Positions 34,509-43,160 are shown, numbered from the stretch's first letter. The stretch: 64,000 nucleotides of DNA from Pseudonocardia autotrophica (GCF_000717175.1 NZ_JNYD01000005.1:1-64000), one strand, 5' to 3'. The notes: generated by a model not told the origin, from the sequence alone. Numbers and translations are program-made.

Positions 34509-35251
34509 CGACCGACATCCACGCACGTCCCGACCCGACCGCACCCCCGCGGACCGCCGTGATCGGACCGGTCGCCGCGCGGCCCTACGCCTGGCCGTAC
34601 GACGGTGCCGTGCCGGCGTCGAGGACGGCCCTGATCTGCATCGACTGGCAGGTCGACTTCTGCGGGCCCGGCGGCTACGTCGACCGGATGGGCTACGACA
34701 TCGGCCTCACCCGGGCCGGCCTCGGGCCCACCGCGCGGCTCCTGCAGCACGCCCGCCGGACCGGGATGCTCGTGATCCACACCCGGGAGGGGCACGCGCC
34801 GGACCTCTCCGACCTCCCGGCGAACAAGCGCTGGCGGTCCAAACAGATCGGCGCGGAGATCGGCTCTCCCGGGCCCGCCGGTCGCATCCTCGTCCGCGGC
34901 GAGCCGGGCTGGGAGATCGTCCCGGAGGTCGCACCGATCCCCGGCGAGGTGCTGATCGACAAGCCGGGCAAGGGCGCGTTCTACGCGACCCGGCTCGACC
35001 TCGTGCTCCGGTCCAACGGCATCACGCACATCCTGCTGACCGGCATCACCACGGATGTCTGCGTGCACACGACCATGCGCGAGGCCAACGACCGCGGCTA
35101 CGAGTGCCTGATCCTGTCCGACTGCACCGGCGCCACCGACCCGTCCAACCACGACGCCGCCCTGCACATGGTGACCATGCAGGGCGGGGTCTTCGGCGCC
35201 GTCGGGACCGCCGACGCCGTCGTCGGGGCGACCACCTGGAGCACCTCATGA
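34505..35251 (+). CDS. biuH: Biuret amidohydrolase (isochorismatase-family cysteine hydrolase)
   Basis: Cysteine hydrolase of 248 residues, likely converting biuret to allophanate plus ammonia. The triad D47 (CIDWQVDFC), K153 (DKPGKGAF) and C186 ([19 protein letters not shown]) is intact, and Q226 in MQGG matches a substrate-contact position. The stretch [10 protein letters not shown] (103-112) and the motif [14 protein letters not shown] strongly resemble rhizobial BiuH. RutB ureidoacrylate hydrolases are a related alternative, but the Rut partners are absent. GTG overlaps the allophanate hydrolase stop (GTGA) and GGAGG precedes it, so the two are translated together, product next to substrate. 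Confidence 0.87.
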   Translation: MTTDIHARPDPTAPPRTAVIGPVAARPYAWPYDGAVPASRTALICIDWQVDFCGPGGYVDRMGYDIGLTRAGLGPTARLLQHARRTGMLVIHTREGHAPDLSDLPANKRWRSKQIGAEIGSPGPAGRILVRGEPGWEIVPEVAPIPGEVLIDKPGKGAFYATRLDLVLRSNGITHILLTGITTDVCVHTTMREANDRGYECLILSDCTGATDPSNHDAALHMVTMQGGVFGAVGTADAVVGATTWSTS

Positions 35252-35922
35252 TCGTCGAGGCGAGCCCCGGCCCGTTCACCTTCGATCCGGCGACCACCGC
35301 CCTGGTGATCATCGACATGCAGCGGGACTTCTGTGAGCCGGGCGGGTTCGGCGAGACCCTGGGCAACGACGTCTCGCTGCTCCGCAGCGTCATCCCACCC
35401 CTGCAGCGGGTCCTCGCCGCCGCCCGTGAGCTGGGCATGACCGTGATCCACACCCGCGAGGGGCACCTCCCCGACCTCTCCGACTGCCCGCCCGCGAAGC
35501 TCCACCGCGGCAACCCCACGCTGCGCATCGGCGACCCGGGGCCGAAGGGCCGGATCCTCGTCCGCGGCGAGTACGGCCACGACATCGTCGACGAGCTGGC
35601 GCCGCTGCCGGACGAGCTCGTGGTCGACAAACCCGGGAAGGGCTCCTTCCACGGGACCGCCTTCGGGGCGGAGCTCGAGGCACGCGGCGTCACGAGCCTG
35701 ATCGTCACCGGCGTGACGACCGAGGTCTGCGTGCACACCACCGTCCGGGAGGCCAACGACCGCGGCTACGAGTGCCTCGTGCTCTCGGACTGCACCGGCT
35801 CGTACTTCCCGGAGTTCCACCGCGTCGCGCTGGAGATGGTCGCCGCCCAGGGCGGGATCTTCGGCTGGGTCGCGGACTCCACCGCCCTGCTCGAAGCCCT
35901 CACGCAGGAGGCCGTCGCATGA
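35248..35922 (+). CDS. Second BiuH-related cysteine hydrolase; candidate triuret or other ureide hydrolase
   Basis: Paralogue of the preceding hydrolase, 224 residues. The triad is D23 (IIDMQRDFC), K128 (DKPGKGSF) and C161 ([19 protein letters not shown]), with Q201 in AQGG. The specificity region differs: the PANKRWRS segment of BiuH is replaced by [11 protein letters not shown] (79-89), and the N-terminus is shorter. It therefore probably acts on a different amide. In this pathway triuret is an attractive candidate, since known triuret hydrolases belong to this family; a ureidoacrylate-like or allantoin-derived ureide is also possible. ATG overlaps the biuH stop by 4 nt. Confidence 0.8.
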   Translation: MIVEASPGPFTFDPATTALVIIDMQRDFCEPGGFGETLGNDVSLLRSVIPPLQRVLAAARELGMTVIHTREGHLPDLSDCPPAKLHRGNPTLRIGDPGPKGRILVRGEYGHDIVDELAPLPDELVVDKPGKGSFHGTAFGAELEARGVTSLIVTGVTTEVCVHTTVREANDRGYECLVLSDCTGSYFPEFHRVALEMVAAQGGIFGWVADSTALLEALTQEAVA

Positions 35923-37601
35923 GCACCACCGAAGCAGCCCCACAGCCGATGAAGCTCTCCTGGTGGGTGTCCGGCGACACCAACGCCTTCTTCGGCCTGG
36001 GCTTCAACACCCTGGTCAACGTCCTCACCCTGTCCGGCCTGTGCCTCGGCGTGGTGAACATCCCGGGCGCCGACGTGTTCGGCGTGATCCTGCCGGCGCT
36101 GGGCGTCCAGCTCCTGATCGGCAACGTCTACTACACCTACCTCGCCCGCCGGCTGGCGCGGCGCGAGGGCCGCACGGACGTGTGCGCGATGCCGTACGGC
36201 CCGTCCGTGCCGCACATGTTCATCGTCGTCTTCGTGATCATGCTGCCGATCTATCTGCAGACACGGGACCCGCTGACGGCGTGGGCCGCGGGCCTCGCGT
36301 GGTCGTTCATCATCGGGATCATCGTCCTGCTCGGCGCGTTCGTCGGGCCGTGGATCCGCAGGTACACGCCGCAGGCGGCGATGCTCGGCACGCTCGCCGG
36401 CGTGTCGATCGCGTTCATCTCGATGCGCCCGGCCGCGCAGATGTTCGAGGCGCTGTGGATCGCGCTGCCGGTCATGGTGATCATCCTGATCGGCTTCTTC
36501 ACCGACCTCAAGCTGCCCGGGAACATCCCGGTCGGGCTCGCGGCGCTGCTGGTCGGCTCGGCGATCGGGTGGGTCGGCGGGTACATGTCGACGCCCGACG
36601 TCGTCGCCGCGGCCAAAGACGTCGCCCTCTCGCTGCCGACGGCGGACCTCGCCCGCCTCGGCGAGGGCCTCACCGACGTCGCCCCGCTGCTCGCCACGGC
36701 CATCCCGCTGGGCATCTACAACTTCACCGAGGGCATGACCAACGTCGAGTCCGCCGCCGTCGCGGGCGACGAGTACAACCTGCGTGCGATCCTCGCCGCG
36801 GACGGCGCCGGCGCGGTCGTCGGCTCGGTCCTCGGCTGCCCGTTCCCGCCCGCGGTGTACATCGGCCACCCCGGCTGGAAGGCCGCCGGCGGCCGCACGA
36901 CGTACTCGCTCGCGTCGGGCGTGGTGATCGCGTTGATGTGCTTCCTCGGCCTGTTCTCGCTGCTCGGCGCACTGCTGCCGACCCCGGCGATCGTGCCGAT
37001 CCTGCTCTACATCGGGCTGCTGATCGGGGCGCAGGCCTTCCAGGAGACCCCGCGGCGGCACGCCGTCGCCGTCGTCATCGCGATCATCCCGAACATCGCG
37101 TCCTGGGCGGCCGGGTTGATGAACAACGCCCTGTCCGCGGCCGGGACCACCGCACAGCAGGTCGGCGAGGAGGCCCTGAACGGGGCCGGGCTCGTCTACC
37201 ACGGCACCGTGCTGCTCGGCGGCGGCGCGATCCTCGCCGGGATGGTGCTCGGCTCGATCACCGTGTTCGTCATCGACAAGAACTTCTTCGCGGCGGCGAT
37301 CTACTCGGCGATCGGCGCGGTGCTCGGCTTCATCGGGCTGATCCACGCGGAGCAGGTGGGCTGGAACGTCGGCGGGCAGATCGCGCTCGGATACCTGTTC
37401 GCCGCGGTGCTCCTGGCCGGGTTCGGGCTGGTCATGCGCCGGCGCGGGCCGGTCGGCGACGGGGTGCGGGAGGACCAGCCGGTCGCCGCGGACCTCGTCG
37501 GCGCCGAGCCGGGCGAGGGCGTTCCGACGCCTCGCGAGGGCGAGCCGGCCGCGGCCGGCCCGGCCGACCCGGGGCCCGACGGCCGCCCGGCGCCCGTGTG
37601 A
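35919..37601 (+). CDS. NCS2-like permease of the ureide operon
   Basis: Integral membrane protein of 560 residues with about 12-14 hydrophobic segments between residues 20 and 510 and a charged proline/glutamate-rich C-terminal tail (about 515-560). It resembles the xanthine/uracil (NCS2) permease superfamily. The conserved segment [20 protein letters not shown] probably lines the substrate site. Lying between the hydrolase genes and the AtzH-like gene with ATGA and GTGA overlaps, it is the likely importer of the operon substrate (biuret, another ureide or an s-triazine product). Transport substrate is inference. Confidence 0.82.
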   Translation: MSTTEAAPQPMKLSWWVSGDTNAFFGLGFNTLVNVLTLSGLCLGVVNIPGADVFGVILPALGVQLLIGNVYYTYLARRLARREGRTDVCAMPYGPSVPHMFIVVFVIMLPIYLQTRDPLTAWAAGLAWSFIIGIIVLLGAFVGPWIRRYTPQAAMLGTLAGVSIAFISMRPAAQMFEALWIALPVMVIILIGFFTDLKLPGNIPVGLAALLVGSAIGWVGGYMSTPDVVAAAKDVALSLPTADLARLGEGLTDVAPLLATAIPLGIYNFTEGMTNVESAAVAGDEYNLRAILAADGAGAVVGSVLGCPFPPAVYIGHPGWKAAGGRTTYSLASGVVIALMCFLGLFSLLGALLPTPAIVPILLYIGLLIGAQAFQETPRRHAVAVVIAIIPNIASWAAGLMNNALSAAGTTAQQVGEEALNGAGLVYHGTVLLGGGAILAGMVLGSITVFVIDKNFFAAAIYSAIGAVLGFIGLIHAEQVGWNVGGQIALGYLFAAVLLAGFGLVMRRRGPVGDGVREDQPVAADLVGAEPGEGVPTPREGEPAAAGPADPGPDGRPAPV

Positions 37602-38104
37602 CCGGCGTCCTGCCCGGGCTCCCCGGACCGTCCGCCGCGGGGGCGGGGGCACACGTCCCCGTGGCGGGCACCCTCGGTGCGGCGGACGTCCCCGCCGCGC
37701 CGGGGGCCGGGTCCCGGATCGACGCGCCGGAGGTGGTGGCCGAGGTCCGCGCCGTGTTCGAGCGCTACGAGCGGGCTTTGCGAGAGGCCGACGTCGCCAC
37801 GCTGACCGCGTTGTTCTGGGCCGACCCGCGCTGCGTCCGCTACGGCGTGGCGGACCGGCAGCACGGGGCGGACGAGATCGCGGAGTGGCGGCGGGCGAAC
37901 CCGGGCGTCCCGCCGGGCCGGACGCTGACGGAGACCGTGGTGGTCGCGATCGGCGACGCCGCGGCCGTGGTCAGCACGCTGTTCGGGTATCCGGGCGGCG
38001 CGACCGAGGGCCGGCAGACCCAGACCTGGGTGCGGTTCCCGGATCTCGACGGCCACGGCGGCTGGCGGATCGTCGCGGCGCACGTGTCCGAGGTGCCCCT
38101 GTGA
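37598..38104 (+). CDS. AtzH-like protein (DUF3225, NTF2-like fold)
   Basis: Protein of 168 residues. The first 40 or so are alanine/glycine/proline-rich; the rest is a cone-shaped NTF2-like domain beginning VVAEVRAVFERYERAL, with CVRYGVADRQHG, SFTLFGYP-like strands and the terminal IVAAHVSEVPL. DUF3225/AtzH proteins accompany cyanuric acid and biuret degradation genes and are reported to help process carboxylated biuret or urea intermediates. GTG overlaps the permease stop (GTGA). No AtzD, AtzE or AtzG gene is present, so its exact substrate here is open. Confidence 0.78.
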   Translation: MTGVLPGLPGPSAAGAGAHVPVAGTLGAADVPAAPGAGSRIDAPEVVAEVRAVFERYERALREADVATLTALFWADPRCVRYGVADRQHGADEIAEWRRANPGVPPGRTLTETVVVAIGDAAAVVSTLFGYPGGATEGRQTQTWVRFPDLDGHGGWRIVAAHVSEVPL

Positions 38105-38505
38105 GCGTTGCCCCGGTGAGCACGGTCCTGCTCGCGGTCGTGGCCGCCCACCGGCGCGGCCAGCCGCTGCACCCCGAACTGCTGGCCCTCGGCGCCCGGT
38201 TCGCCGGCCTCGGCCGCACCGCCCCGGTGTACCGGCTACTGGCGCTCCCCGGGGAGGAGGTCCTGCGGGGCGGCCTGGTCCGAGTGGCCGACGGCGGCGC
38301 GGAGGTGGAGGTCGAGCTGTTCCGGCTGCCGGTCCCCGCGGTCGGCCGGCTCGCCGTCGCCCTGCCCGCGCCGCTGGCCGTCGGCACGCTCGTGCTGGCC
38401 GACGGCCGGTCCATGGTCGGGATCGTCTGCGAGGGCTGGGCCGCCGGCACGGCCCGGGACGTCACCGCGCACGGCAGCTGGCCGGCCTACCTGGCGGCCC
38501 GCTGA
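38101..38505 (+). CDS. Stand-alone allophanate hydrolase C-terminal-domain protein
   Basis: Protein of 134 residues resembling the C-terminal domain of two-domain allophanate hydrolases: LLAVVAAHRRGQPLHPELLALG, then GLGRTAPVYRLLALPG and VGIVCEGWAA. In fused enzymes this domain supports assembly or the decarboxylation of the N-carboxycarbamate product. Here it is a separate last gene of the operon, five genes after the amidase domain it should partner. GTG overlaps the previous stop (GTGA). Its family assignment rests on sequence pattern and context. Confidence 0.75.
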   Translation: MSVAPVSTVLLAVVAAHRRGQPLHPELLALGARFAGLGRTAPVYRLLALPGEEVLRGGLVRVADGGAEVEVELFRLPVPAVGRLAVALPAPLAVGTLVLADGRSMVGIVCEGWAAGTARDVTAHGSWPAYLAAR

Positions 38506-38506
38506 G

Positions 38507-39775
38507 CTACTCCGCCCCGACCGCGCGCTCCCCCGCGACCGTCTCGGCGGTGGCGTCACAGTGGTCGTGCGGGCGCGGGAGGGTCTCGGGCGCGCGCAGC
38601 CAGAAGCCCAGCGCGATGATCGAGACCACGCCGGTGAGGGCGAAGGCGAGCCCGAACCCGGCCGCCTGGGCCACGGCACCGGCGGCCAGGGGCCCGACGA
38701 TGGCCCCGACGTCGGCGGCCATCTGGAAGCCCGCCAGCACCGTGCCGCCGCGGGCCCGGCTGCCGATCACGTCGGCGACCGCGGCGGTCATCGGCGGGTT
38801 GACCAGCCCGCTGCCGACGCCGGCGACCAGCGACAACGCCAGGAAAAGTCCGGACGACGGCGCGAACCCCAGCAGGCCGGTCGCGATCGCGGACACCACG
38901 AGACCGGCCAGCACCGGGGGCTTGCGGCCGCGGCGGTCGGCGAGCCGACCGGAGACGAGCAGGGTCGCGGCGTTGCCGGCGGCGAAGACGGCGAGCGCGA
39001 ACCCCGCCCACGTCTCGCTCTGCCGCAGCGCCTCGACCACGAACAGCGGCACCAGCGCCACGCGGACCCCGAACACGGTCCAGCCGTTGGCGAAGCTCGC
39101 CACCAGCGCCGCGCGGTAGGCGGGGTGCCGGATCGCCGTCGGGAAGGTGGCGGCGGCCTCGGCGGGATCGGTCCCGGCGCGATCGCCCGTCCGCCCCCGC
39201 AGCAGCGGGACCGACACCAACATCGCGCACAGCAACGCCGCCGCGTACACCAGGAACGGCGCGCGCAGGCTCACCGCGATCAGGCCGCCGCCCGCCAGCG
39301 GCCCCGCGATGTTGCCCAGCAGGAACCCCGTCGCCCACATCCCCGACGCCCGCCCGCGCGCCTCGGGCGGGGCGAGCCGCACCAGCAGCGAGATCGCGGA
39401 GACGGTGAACATGGTGGAGCCGATGCCGCCGACGCCCCGGAACAGCAGCAGCTGCCAGTAGCTCTGCGCCGCCGCCGTCAGCCCCACCGAGGCCGCGGCG
39501 ATCACCAGCCCGACGGTGTAGACGCGCAGCTCGCCGAACCGGCCGACCAGCCGCCCGCTCACCGGGGCGAAGGCGAGCCGGAACGCCGCGAACAGGCTGA
39601 TCACCGCGGAGGCGGCCGCCACCCCGACGTCGAACGTGCGGGCGAAGGCCGGCAGCGCCGGGGCCACGATCCCGAAGCCGATGGCGACCACGAAGGCCGC
39701 CACCACCAGTACCCAGATCTCCCGCGGCATGCGCACCCGCGTGCGCGCCGGCACGGCGTCCCCCGTCGTGGCCAC
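38507..39775 (-). CDS. Major facilitator superfamily transporter
   Basis: MFS protein of 422 residues with 12 predicted helices. The loop between helices 2 and 3 reads GRLVGRFGELRVY and that between 8 and 9 GRLADRRGRKPP, the two copies of the MFS signature. It resembles drug/proton antiporters of the DHA1 type (MdtG/YfcJ-like); the substrate is unknown. ATG at 39775. It converges on the ureide operon with a one-base gap and is not part of it. A short inverted repeat CGTTG-G-CAACG at 39796-39806 lies just upstream and may be an operator. Confidence 0.87.
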   Translation of the reverse strand: MATTGDAVPARTRVRMPREIWVLVVAAFVVAIGFGIVAPALPAFARTFDVGVAAASAVISLFAAFRLAFAPVSGRLVGRFGELRVYTVGLVIAAASVGLTAAAQSYWQLLLFRGVGGIGSTMFTVSAISLLVRLAPPEARGRASGMWATGFLLGNIAGPLAGGGLIAVSLRAPFLVYAAALLCAMLVSVPLLRGRTGDRAGTDPAEAAATFPTAIRHPAYRAALVASFANGWTVFGVRVALVPLFVVEALRQSETWAGFALAVFAAGNAATLLVSGRLADRRGRKPPVLAGLVVSAIATGLLGFAPSSGLFLALSLVAGVGSGLVNPPMTAAVADVIGSRARGGTVLAGFQMAADVGAIVGPLAAGAVAQAAGFGLAFALTGVVSIIALGFWLRAPETLPRPHDHCDATAETVAGERAVGAE

Positions 39776-39948
39776 GTCGCCCCTTCCGTCCCGATCGTTG
39801 GCAACGCTACGCGATCGGGTTAAGGGCCGGGTTCGTCACCGGGTGCCGGGAAGGGCGTGCACGCCGCGGACGGCCCTCTCGTCCCGGAACCTGCGGCGCC
39901 CGGACCGACGCCCGCCACCCAGCTGATCGTCGGTAGCCTCTCCCGGCG

Positions 39949-41112
39949 GTGGACACGGACGAAATGCTGGCTCGCCTGCACGAACTGGCGGGACCGACGG
40001 GCGCCGAGCTCTTCGCGGCGATCGCGGCCGGGCTCGAGGGGCGCCCGCTCACCGACGACGCCGCCCTCCGGCTCGGGACCGCACTGCGCCGCACCTACCC
40101 CGCGCCGCTGGTCGCGGAGGCCCTCACGCAGGCGCAGCTGCGCGAGCGGGCCGCGGGGAAGTTCGACCGGGCTCGCACGATGTTCCTGACGCGCGCGGGC
40201 TGGGAGCAGGCGTCGCCGGAGATCGTGGCACGGCACCGGGCGGCCCGGTTCGCCTCCGCGCGCCACGTCGCGGACCTCTGCTGCGGCATCGGCGGCGACC
40301 TCCTCGCCCTCGCCCCCGGCCGGGACGTCCTGGCCGTCGACCGCGATCCGGTGCACCTGTGGATGGCCCGCCACAACGGCGCGATCTACGGGGGCGAGGC
40401 CCGCACCCTGCTCGCGGACGTCCGGGAGGTCGACCTGGCCGACGTCGACGCGGTGTTCGTGGACCCGGCCCGGCGCTCGGCGCGCGGCCGGATGCGGACC
40501 GGCGACAGCGAGCCGCCGTTCGACTGGTGCCTCGGCCTGCCGGTCCCCGCGATCGGGATCAAGGCCGCCCCGGGCCTCGACCACGACGTCGTCCCCGAGG
40601 GGTGGGAGCTGGAGTTCGTGGCGGTGGACCGGGACCTCAAGGAGGCCGTGGCCTGGTCCCCCGCCCTGGCGACGACCCGGGCCCGGGCGACCGTCCTGCC
40701 CTCAGGCGACACGCTCGTCGCCGTGGAGGGCGAGCCGGTCGCGGTGCGCGACCCGGGCCGGTACCTGCTCGACCCGAACCCGGCCGTCACGCGGGCCGGC
40801 GCCGTGGAGGAGCTCGGCCGCCGCACCGGGACGTGGAAGATCGACGACCGGATCGCCTTCCTGTCCGCCGACGAGCCGGTCGCGACGCCGTTCGCCCGCA
40901 CGCTCGAGGTGATCGACTCCGGGCCGTGGGACCAGAAGCGGCTCCCCCAGCGGTTGCGCGAGCTCGACATCGGTGCCGTGGACATCCGCCGCCGCGGCCT
41001 CGCCGGGGACGTCGACGCCCTGCACAAGCGGCTCAAGCTGCGCGGATCCCGGCGGGCGACGCTGGTGATGACGCGGGTCCGGGACCGGCCGTGGGGCCTG
41101 GTCTGCCTCTGA
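39949..41112 (+). CDS. THUMP-like domain class I SAM-dependent methyltransferase
   Basis: Protein of 387 residues with a SAM-binding Rossmann fold: motif I VADLCCGIGGDLLAL (near 106), acidic residue in VLAVDRDPVH, and motif IV-like VFVDPARRSARGR (near 168), where DPAR resembles the DPPY-type motif of RNA/DNA methyltransferases. The C-terminus (DIRRRGLAGDVDALHKRLKL) is the THUMP-like domain. Homologues are conserved in actinobacteria and are presumed RNA methyltransferases, target unknown. GTG at 39949 is 9 bases after TAGCCT (39934-39939), suggesting leaderless expression. Confidence 0.82.
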   Translation: MDTDEMLARLHELAGPTGAELFAAIAAGLEGRPLTDDAALRLGTALRRTYPAPLVAEALTQAQLRERAAGKFDRARTMFLTRAGWEQASPEIVARHRAARFASARHVADLCCGIGGDLLALAPGRDVLAVDRDPVHLWMARHNGAIYGGEARTLLADVREVDLADVDAVFVDPARRSARGRMRTGDSEPPFDWCLGLPVPAIGIKAAPGLDHDVVPEGWELEFVAVDRDLKEAVAWSPALATTRARATVLPSGDTLVAVEGEPVAVRDPGRYLLDPNPAVTRAGAVEELGRRTGTWKIDDRIAFLSADEPVATPFARTLEVIDSGPWDQKRLPQRLRELDIGAVDIRRRGLAGDVDALHKRLKLRGSRRATLVMTRVRDRPWGLVCL

Positions 41113-41113
41113 G

Positions 41114-41164
41114 AACGGCCTGCTTCCGAGGACGGCCTGCTTCCGAGGACGGCCAGCCTCTGAG
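41114..41164. repeat. Tandem 17-bp repeat, three units
   Basis: Three head-to-tail 17-bp units (41114-41130, 41131-41147, 41148-41164) follow the methyltransferase stop codon. Units one and two differ at one base and the third is diverged; partial units flank both sides. They lie between the coding region and the ssrA terminator. Confidence 0.7.
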
Positions 41165-41169
41165 AACGG

Positions 41170-41203
41170 TCAGGGCCCCGACCCGTCCGGGTCGGGGCCC
41201 TGA
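41170..41203. terminator. Strong hairpin between the methyltransferase gene and ssrA
   Basis: A perfect 15-bp stem (arms 41170-41184 and 41189-41203, 4-nt loop) lies 11 bp beyond the mature 3' end of tmRNA and after the convergent methyltransferase gene. It can end transcription from both sides. Confidence 0.7.
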
Positions 41204-41213
41204 ACTCCAGGGG

Positions 41214-41607
41214 TGGAGGTGCCGGGAATCGAACCCGGGTCCTCCTTCGCATTGCGAGGGCTTCTCCGTGCGCAGTCCGCTGTGTCTCTACTCGGATCCA
41301 CCGGTCTCACGGACGAGCCGGTGTGACGATCCCAGTCGCTGTTTGGTGTCCCGTCCGACCCCGGCGACCGGGCCGGACGGTGAAGTCCCCTAGCTGATGC
41401 CGGGCACCGGGGCGGGAACACCCCCGGGCCGACAGTCCCTTACTGGATCAGGCAGCGAGCGCGAAGTCCGCGCGGGCGCCCTGAGCCGGGACAGTGCGAC
41501 TCTCGTCGGCACTTATTTTGTTACGACGCATGGTTAACGAGCTCATCGTCGTCTTCCTCGGCACGCTTCCCCTCGGTCCGCCTCAGGAGTCGAGACCGTT
41601 CACCCCC
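41214..41607 (-). ncRNA. ssrA: Transfer-messenger RNA (tmRNA)
   Basis: One-piece tmRNA of about 394 nt. The tRNA-like ends pair (GGGGGTG at 41607-41601 with CACCTCC at 41221-41215), and the T arm contains GGGTTCGATTCCC. The tag reading frame at 41510-41448 encodes ADESRTVPAQGARADFALAA followed by TGA, ending in the ALAA degradation signal. tmRNA with SmpB rescues stalled ribosomes. CCA is not encoded. A minus-strand -10 box TAGAAT lies at 41645-41640, about 33 nt upstream of the mature 5' end, so the 5' leader must be trimmed by RNase P. Confidence 0.95.
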
Positions 41608-41664
41608 TTGTCGCGACCCGCACGCCGGGCCGTCGATCCATTCTAACGCCCGCGCCCCCGCCGC

Positions 41665-42078
41665 TCATCCCGATTCGGTGTCGGCCCGCGAGTCGTACCG
41701 GTCACGCGCCGCGAGCACCTCCTCGACGTGCGCCTCCGCCCAGTCCTTGACGTGCAGCACCGCCCGGTGGAGCCCGGCACCGAGCGGCGTGAGCCGGTAG
41801 TCCACCCGGACGGGCACGGCCGCCGTCACCTCGCGCTCCACGAGCCCGTCCCGCTCCAGGCCGCGCAGGGTCTGCGTGAGCATCTTCGGGCTGACGCCGG
41901 CGACGCGCCTGCCGAGCTCGGAGTACCGCTTCGGGCCGTCGGCCAGCGCGGCGAGCAGCAACCCGACCCACTTGTCGCTGATCCGGTCCAGCACCATCCG
42001 CGAGGGGCAGGCGGCCAGGAAGGCGTCGTAGGCCGCGCGGTCGGCCTCGCGACGCTGGGCCGCGGTCGTGGTCGCCAT
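41665..42078 (-). CDS. HxlR family transcriptional regulator
   Basis: Winged-helix HxlR regulator of 137 residues: VLDRISDKWVGLLLAAL starts the DNA-binding domain, followed by RYSELGRRVAGVSPKMLTQT (recognition helix) and the wing. Family members often sense aldehydes, quinones or thiol-reactive compounds. ATG at 42078. It is divergent from the quinone oxidoreductase gene with 103 bp between, the classic arrangement for a regulator and its target. Confidence 0.9.
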   Translation of the reverse strand: MATTTAAQRREADRAAYDAFLAACPSRMVLDRISDKWVGLLLAALADGPKRYSELGRRVAGVSPKMLTQTLRGLERDGLVEREVTAAVPVRVDYRLTPLGAGLHRAVLHVKDWAEAHVEEVLAARDRYDSRADTESG

Positions 42079-42110
42079 GGCTCTCCTCCGGCTCTCCTAC
42101 GCACTTCCAG

Positions 42111-42136
42111 GTAACTACTACCCGCCGGATAGTAAC
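42111..42136. promoter_or_regulatory. Candidate HxlR operator
   Basis: GTAACTACTA (42111-42120) and TAGTAAC (42130-42136) form an imperfect dyad of AT-richer half-sites in the HxlR/oxidoreductase intergenic region. HxlR dimers typically bind such paired sites. It lies where it could control both genes. Confidence 0.45.
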
Positions 42137-42181
42137 GCTCCTAGCGTGAGTTCTGGAAGCACGGACGACGAGGAGAGCGAC

Positions 42182-43090
42182 ATGCGTGCAGTGGTGTTCC
42201 GCGAGTTCGGTGGCCCCGAGGTGCTCGAGGTCGCAGAGGTGCCCGAGCCCGAACCGGGGCCGGGCGAGGTGCGGATCGCGGTGGAGGCCGCGACCGTGAA
42301 CCCGGTCGACCTGGCGACCCGCTCCGGGTTCACGGTGCAGGCCGGACTGGCGCCGGCGCCCGAGGGGCCGTTCGTGCGGGGGCTGGGTTGGGACGTCGCC
42401 GGGAAGGTCGACGCCGTCGGCGCCGAGGTCGAGGGGCTCCGGCCCGGCGACGCGGTGATCACGGTGCTCCCGGCCTTCGCGGTGCCGGTCGGGGCCCAGG
42501 CGGAGAAGGTCGTGGTGCCGGCCGCGGACGTGGCACCGGCACCGGAGGGTGTGGACGTCGCGGCGGCCGCGACCCTGCCGCTGAACGCCCTCACCGCCGC
42601 CGCGGCGCTCGACGACCTCGCTGCGCCGGAGGGGTCGTCCCTCCTGGTCATCGGCGGGGCCGGCGGGGTCGGGGCGTTCGCCGTGCAGCTGGCCGTGCGG
42701 GCCGGGCTGCGGGTGCTCGCCACGGCGTCGGCGCGCGACGAGGCCGCGGTGCGGGGGTACGGAGCCGAGGTCGTCCGCCGGGACGCGCTGCCCACCGGCG
42801 TCGACGGCGTGCTCGACACGGCCGGGATCGGCGCCGCGGCGCTCGCGCCGGTGCGGGACCGTGGGACCCTCGTGACCGTCGCCGGGCCCGTGCCCGCCGA
42901 GCGCGGGATCCGCAGTGTGCAGACGATGGTGCGACCCGACGGCGTCCGGCTGGCCGAGCTCGCCGCGCTGGCGGCGAAGGGCGAGCTGACCCTGACCGTG
43001 GCCGGAACCTACCCGCTCGACGACGTGGCCGCGGCCCACGAGCGGCTCGCCGGCGGCGGGATCGGCGGCCGGCTGGTCCTGCTCGTCTGA
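42182..43090 (+). CDS. Zinc-independent NADPH:quinone oxidoreductase-like protein
   Basis: Medium-chain dehydrogenase/reductase of 302 residues. The N-terminal catalytic domain (MRAVVFREFGGPEVLEV) lacks zinc-binding cysteines, and the NADPH motif GGAGGVGAFAVQLA begins near residue 159. Such proteins reduce quinones or enones. ATG at 42182 has GAGGAG upstream. Divergent from an HxlR regulator, which likely controls it. Ends in a hairpin shared with the convergent amidohydrolase gene. Confidence 0.88.
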   Translation: MRAVVFREFGGPEVLEVAEVPEPEPGPGEVRIAVEAATVNPVDLATRSGFTVQAGLAPAPEGPFVRGLGWDVAGKVDAVGAEVEGLRPGDAVITVLPAFAVPVGAQAEKVVVPAADVAPAPEGVDVAAAATLPLNALTAAAALDDLAAPEGSSLLVIGGAGGVGAFAVQLAVRAGLRVLATASARDEAAVRGYGAEVVRRDALPTGVDGVLDTAGIGAAALAPVRDRGTLVTVAGPVPAERGIRSVQTMVRPDGVRLAELAALAAKGELTLTVAGTYPLDDVAAAHERLAGGGIGGRLVLLV

Positions 43091-43117
43091 CGCCGTTCGC
43101 GCAGCTCACCCCGGGTT

Positions 43118-43157
43118 GTGAGTGGCAACTGCCCCTAGAGGGGCAGTCGCCGCTCAC
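43118..43157. terminator. Bidirectional terminator hairpin
   Basis: A long stem with one mismatch and one G-U pair (about 43118-43136 with 43139-43157) lies between the convergent oxidoreductase and amidohydrolase stop codons and can act in both directions. Confidence 0.6.
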
Positions 43158-43160
43158 GGG

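Noticed and set aside
39796..39806. CGTTG-G-CAACG dyad upstream of the MFS transporter gene
   Set aside because: Too short to call an operator by itself and no regulator gene is adjacent; mentioned only in the transporter entry.
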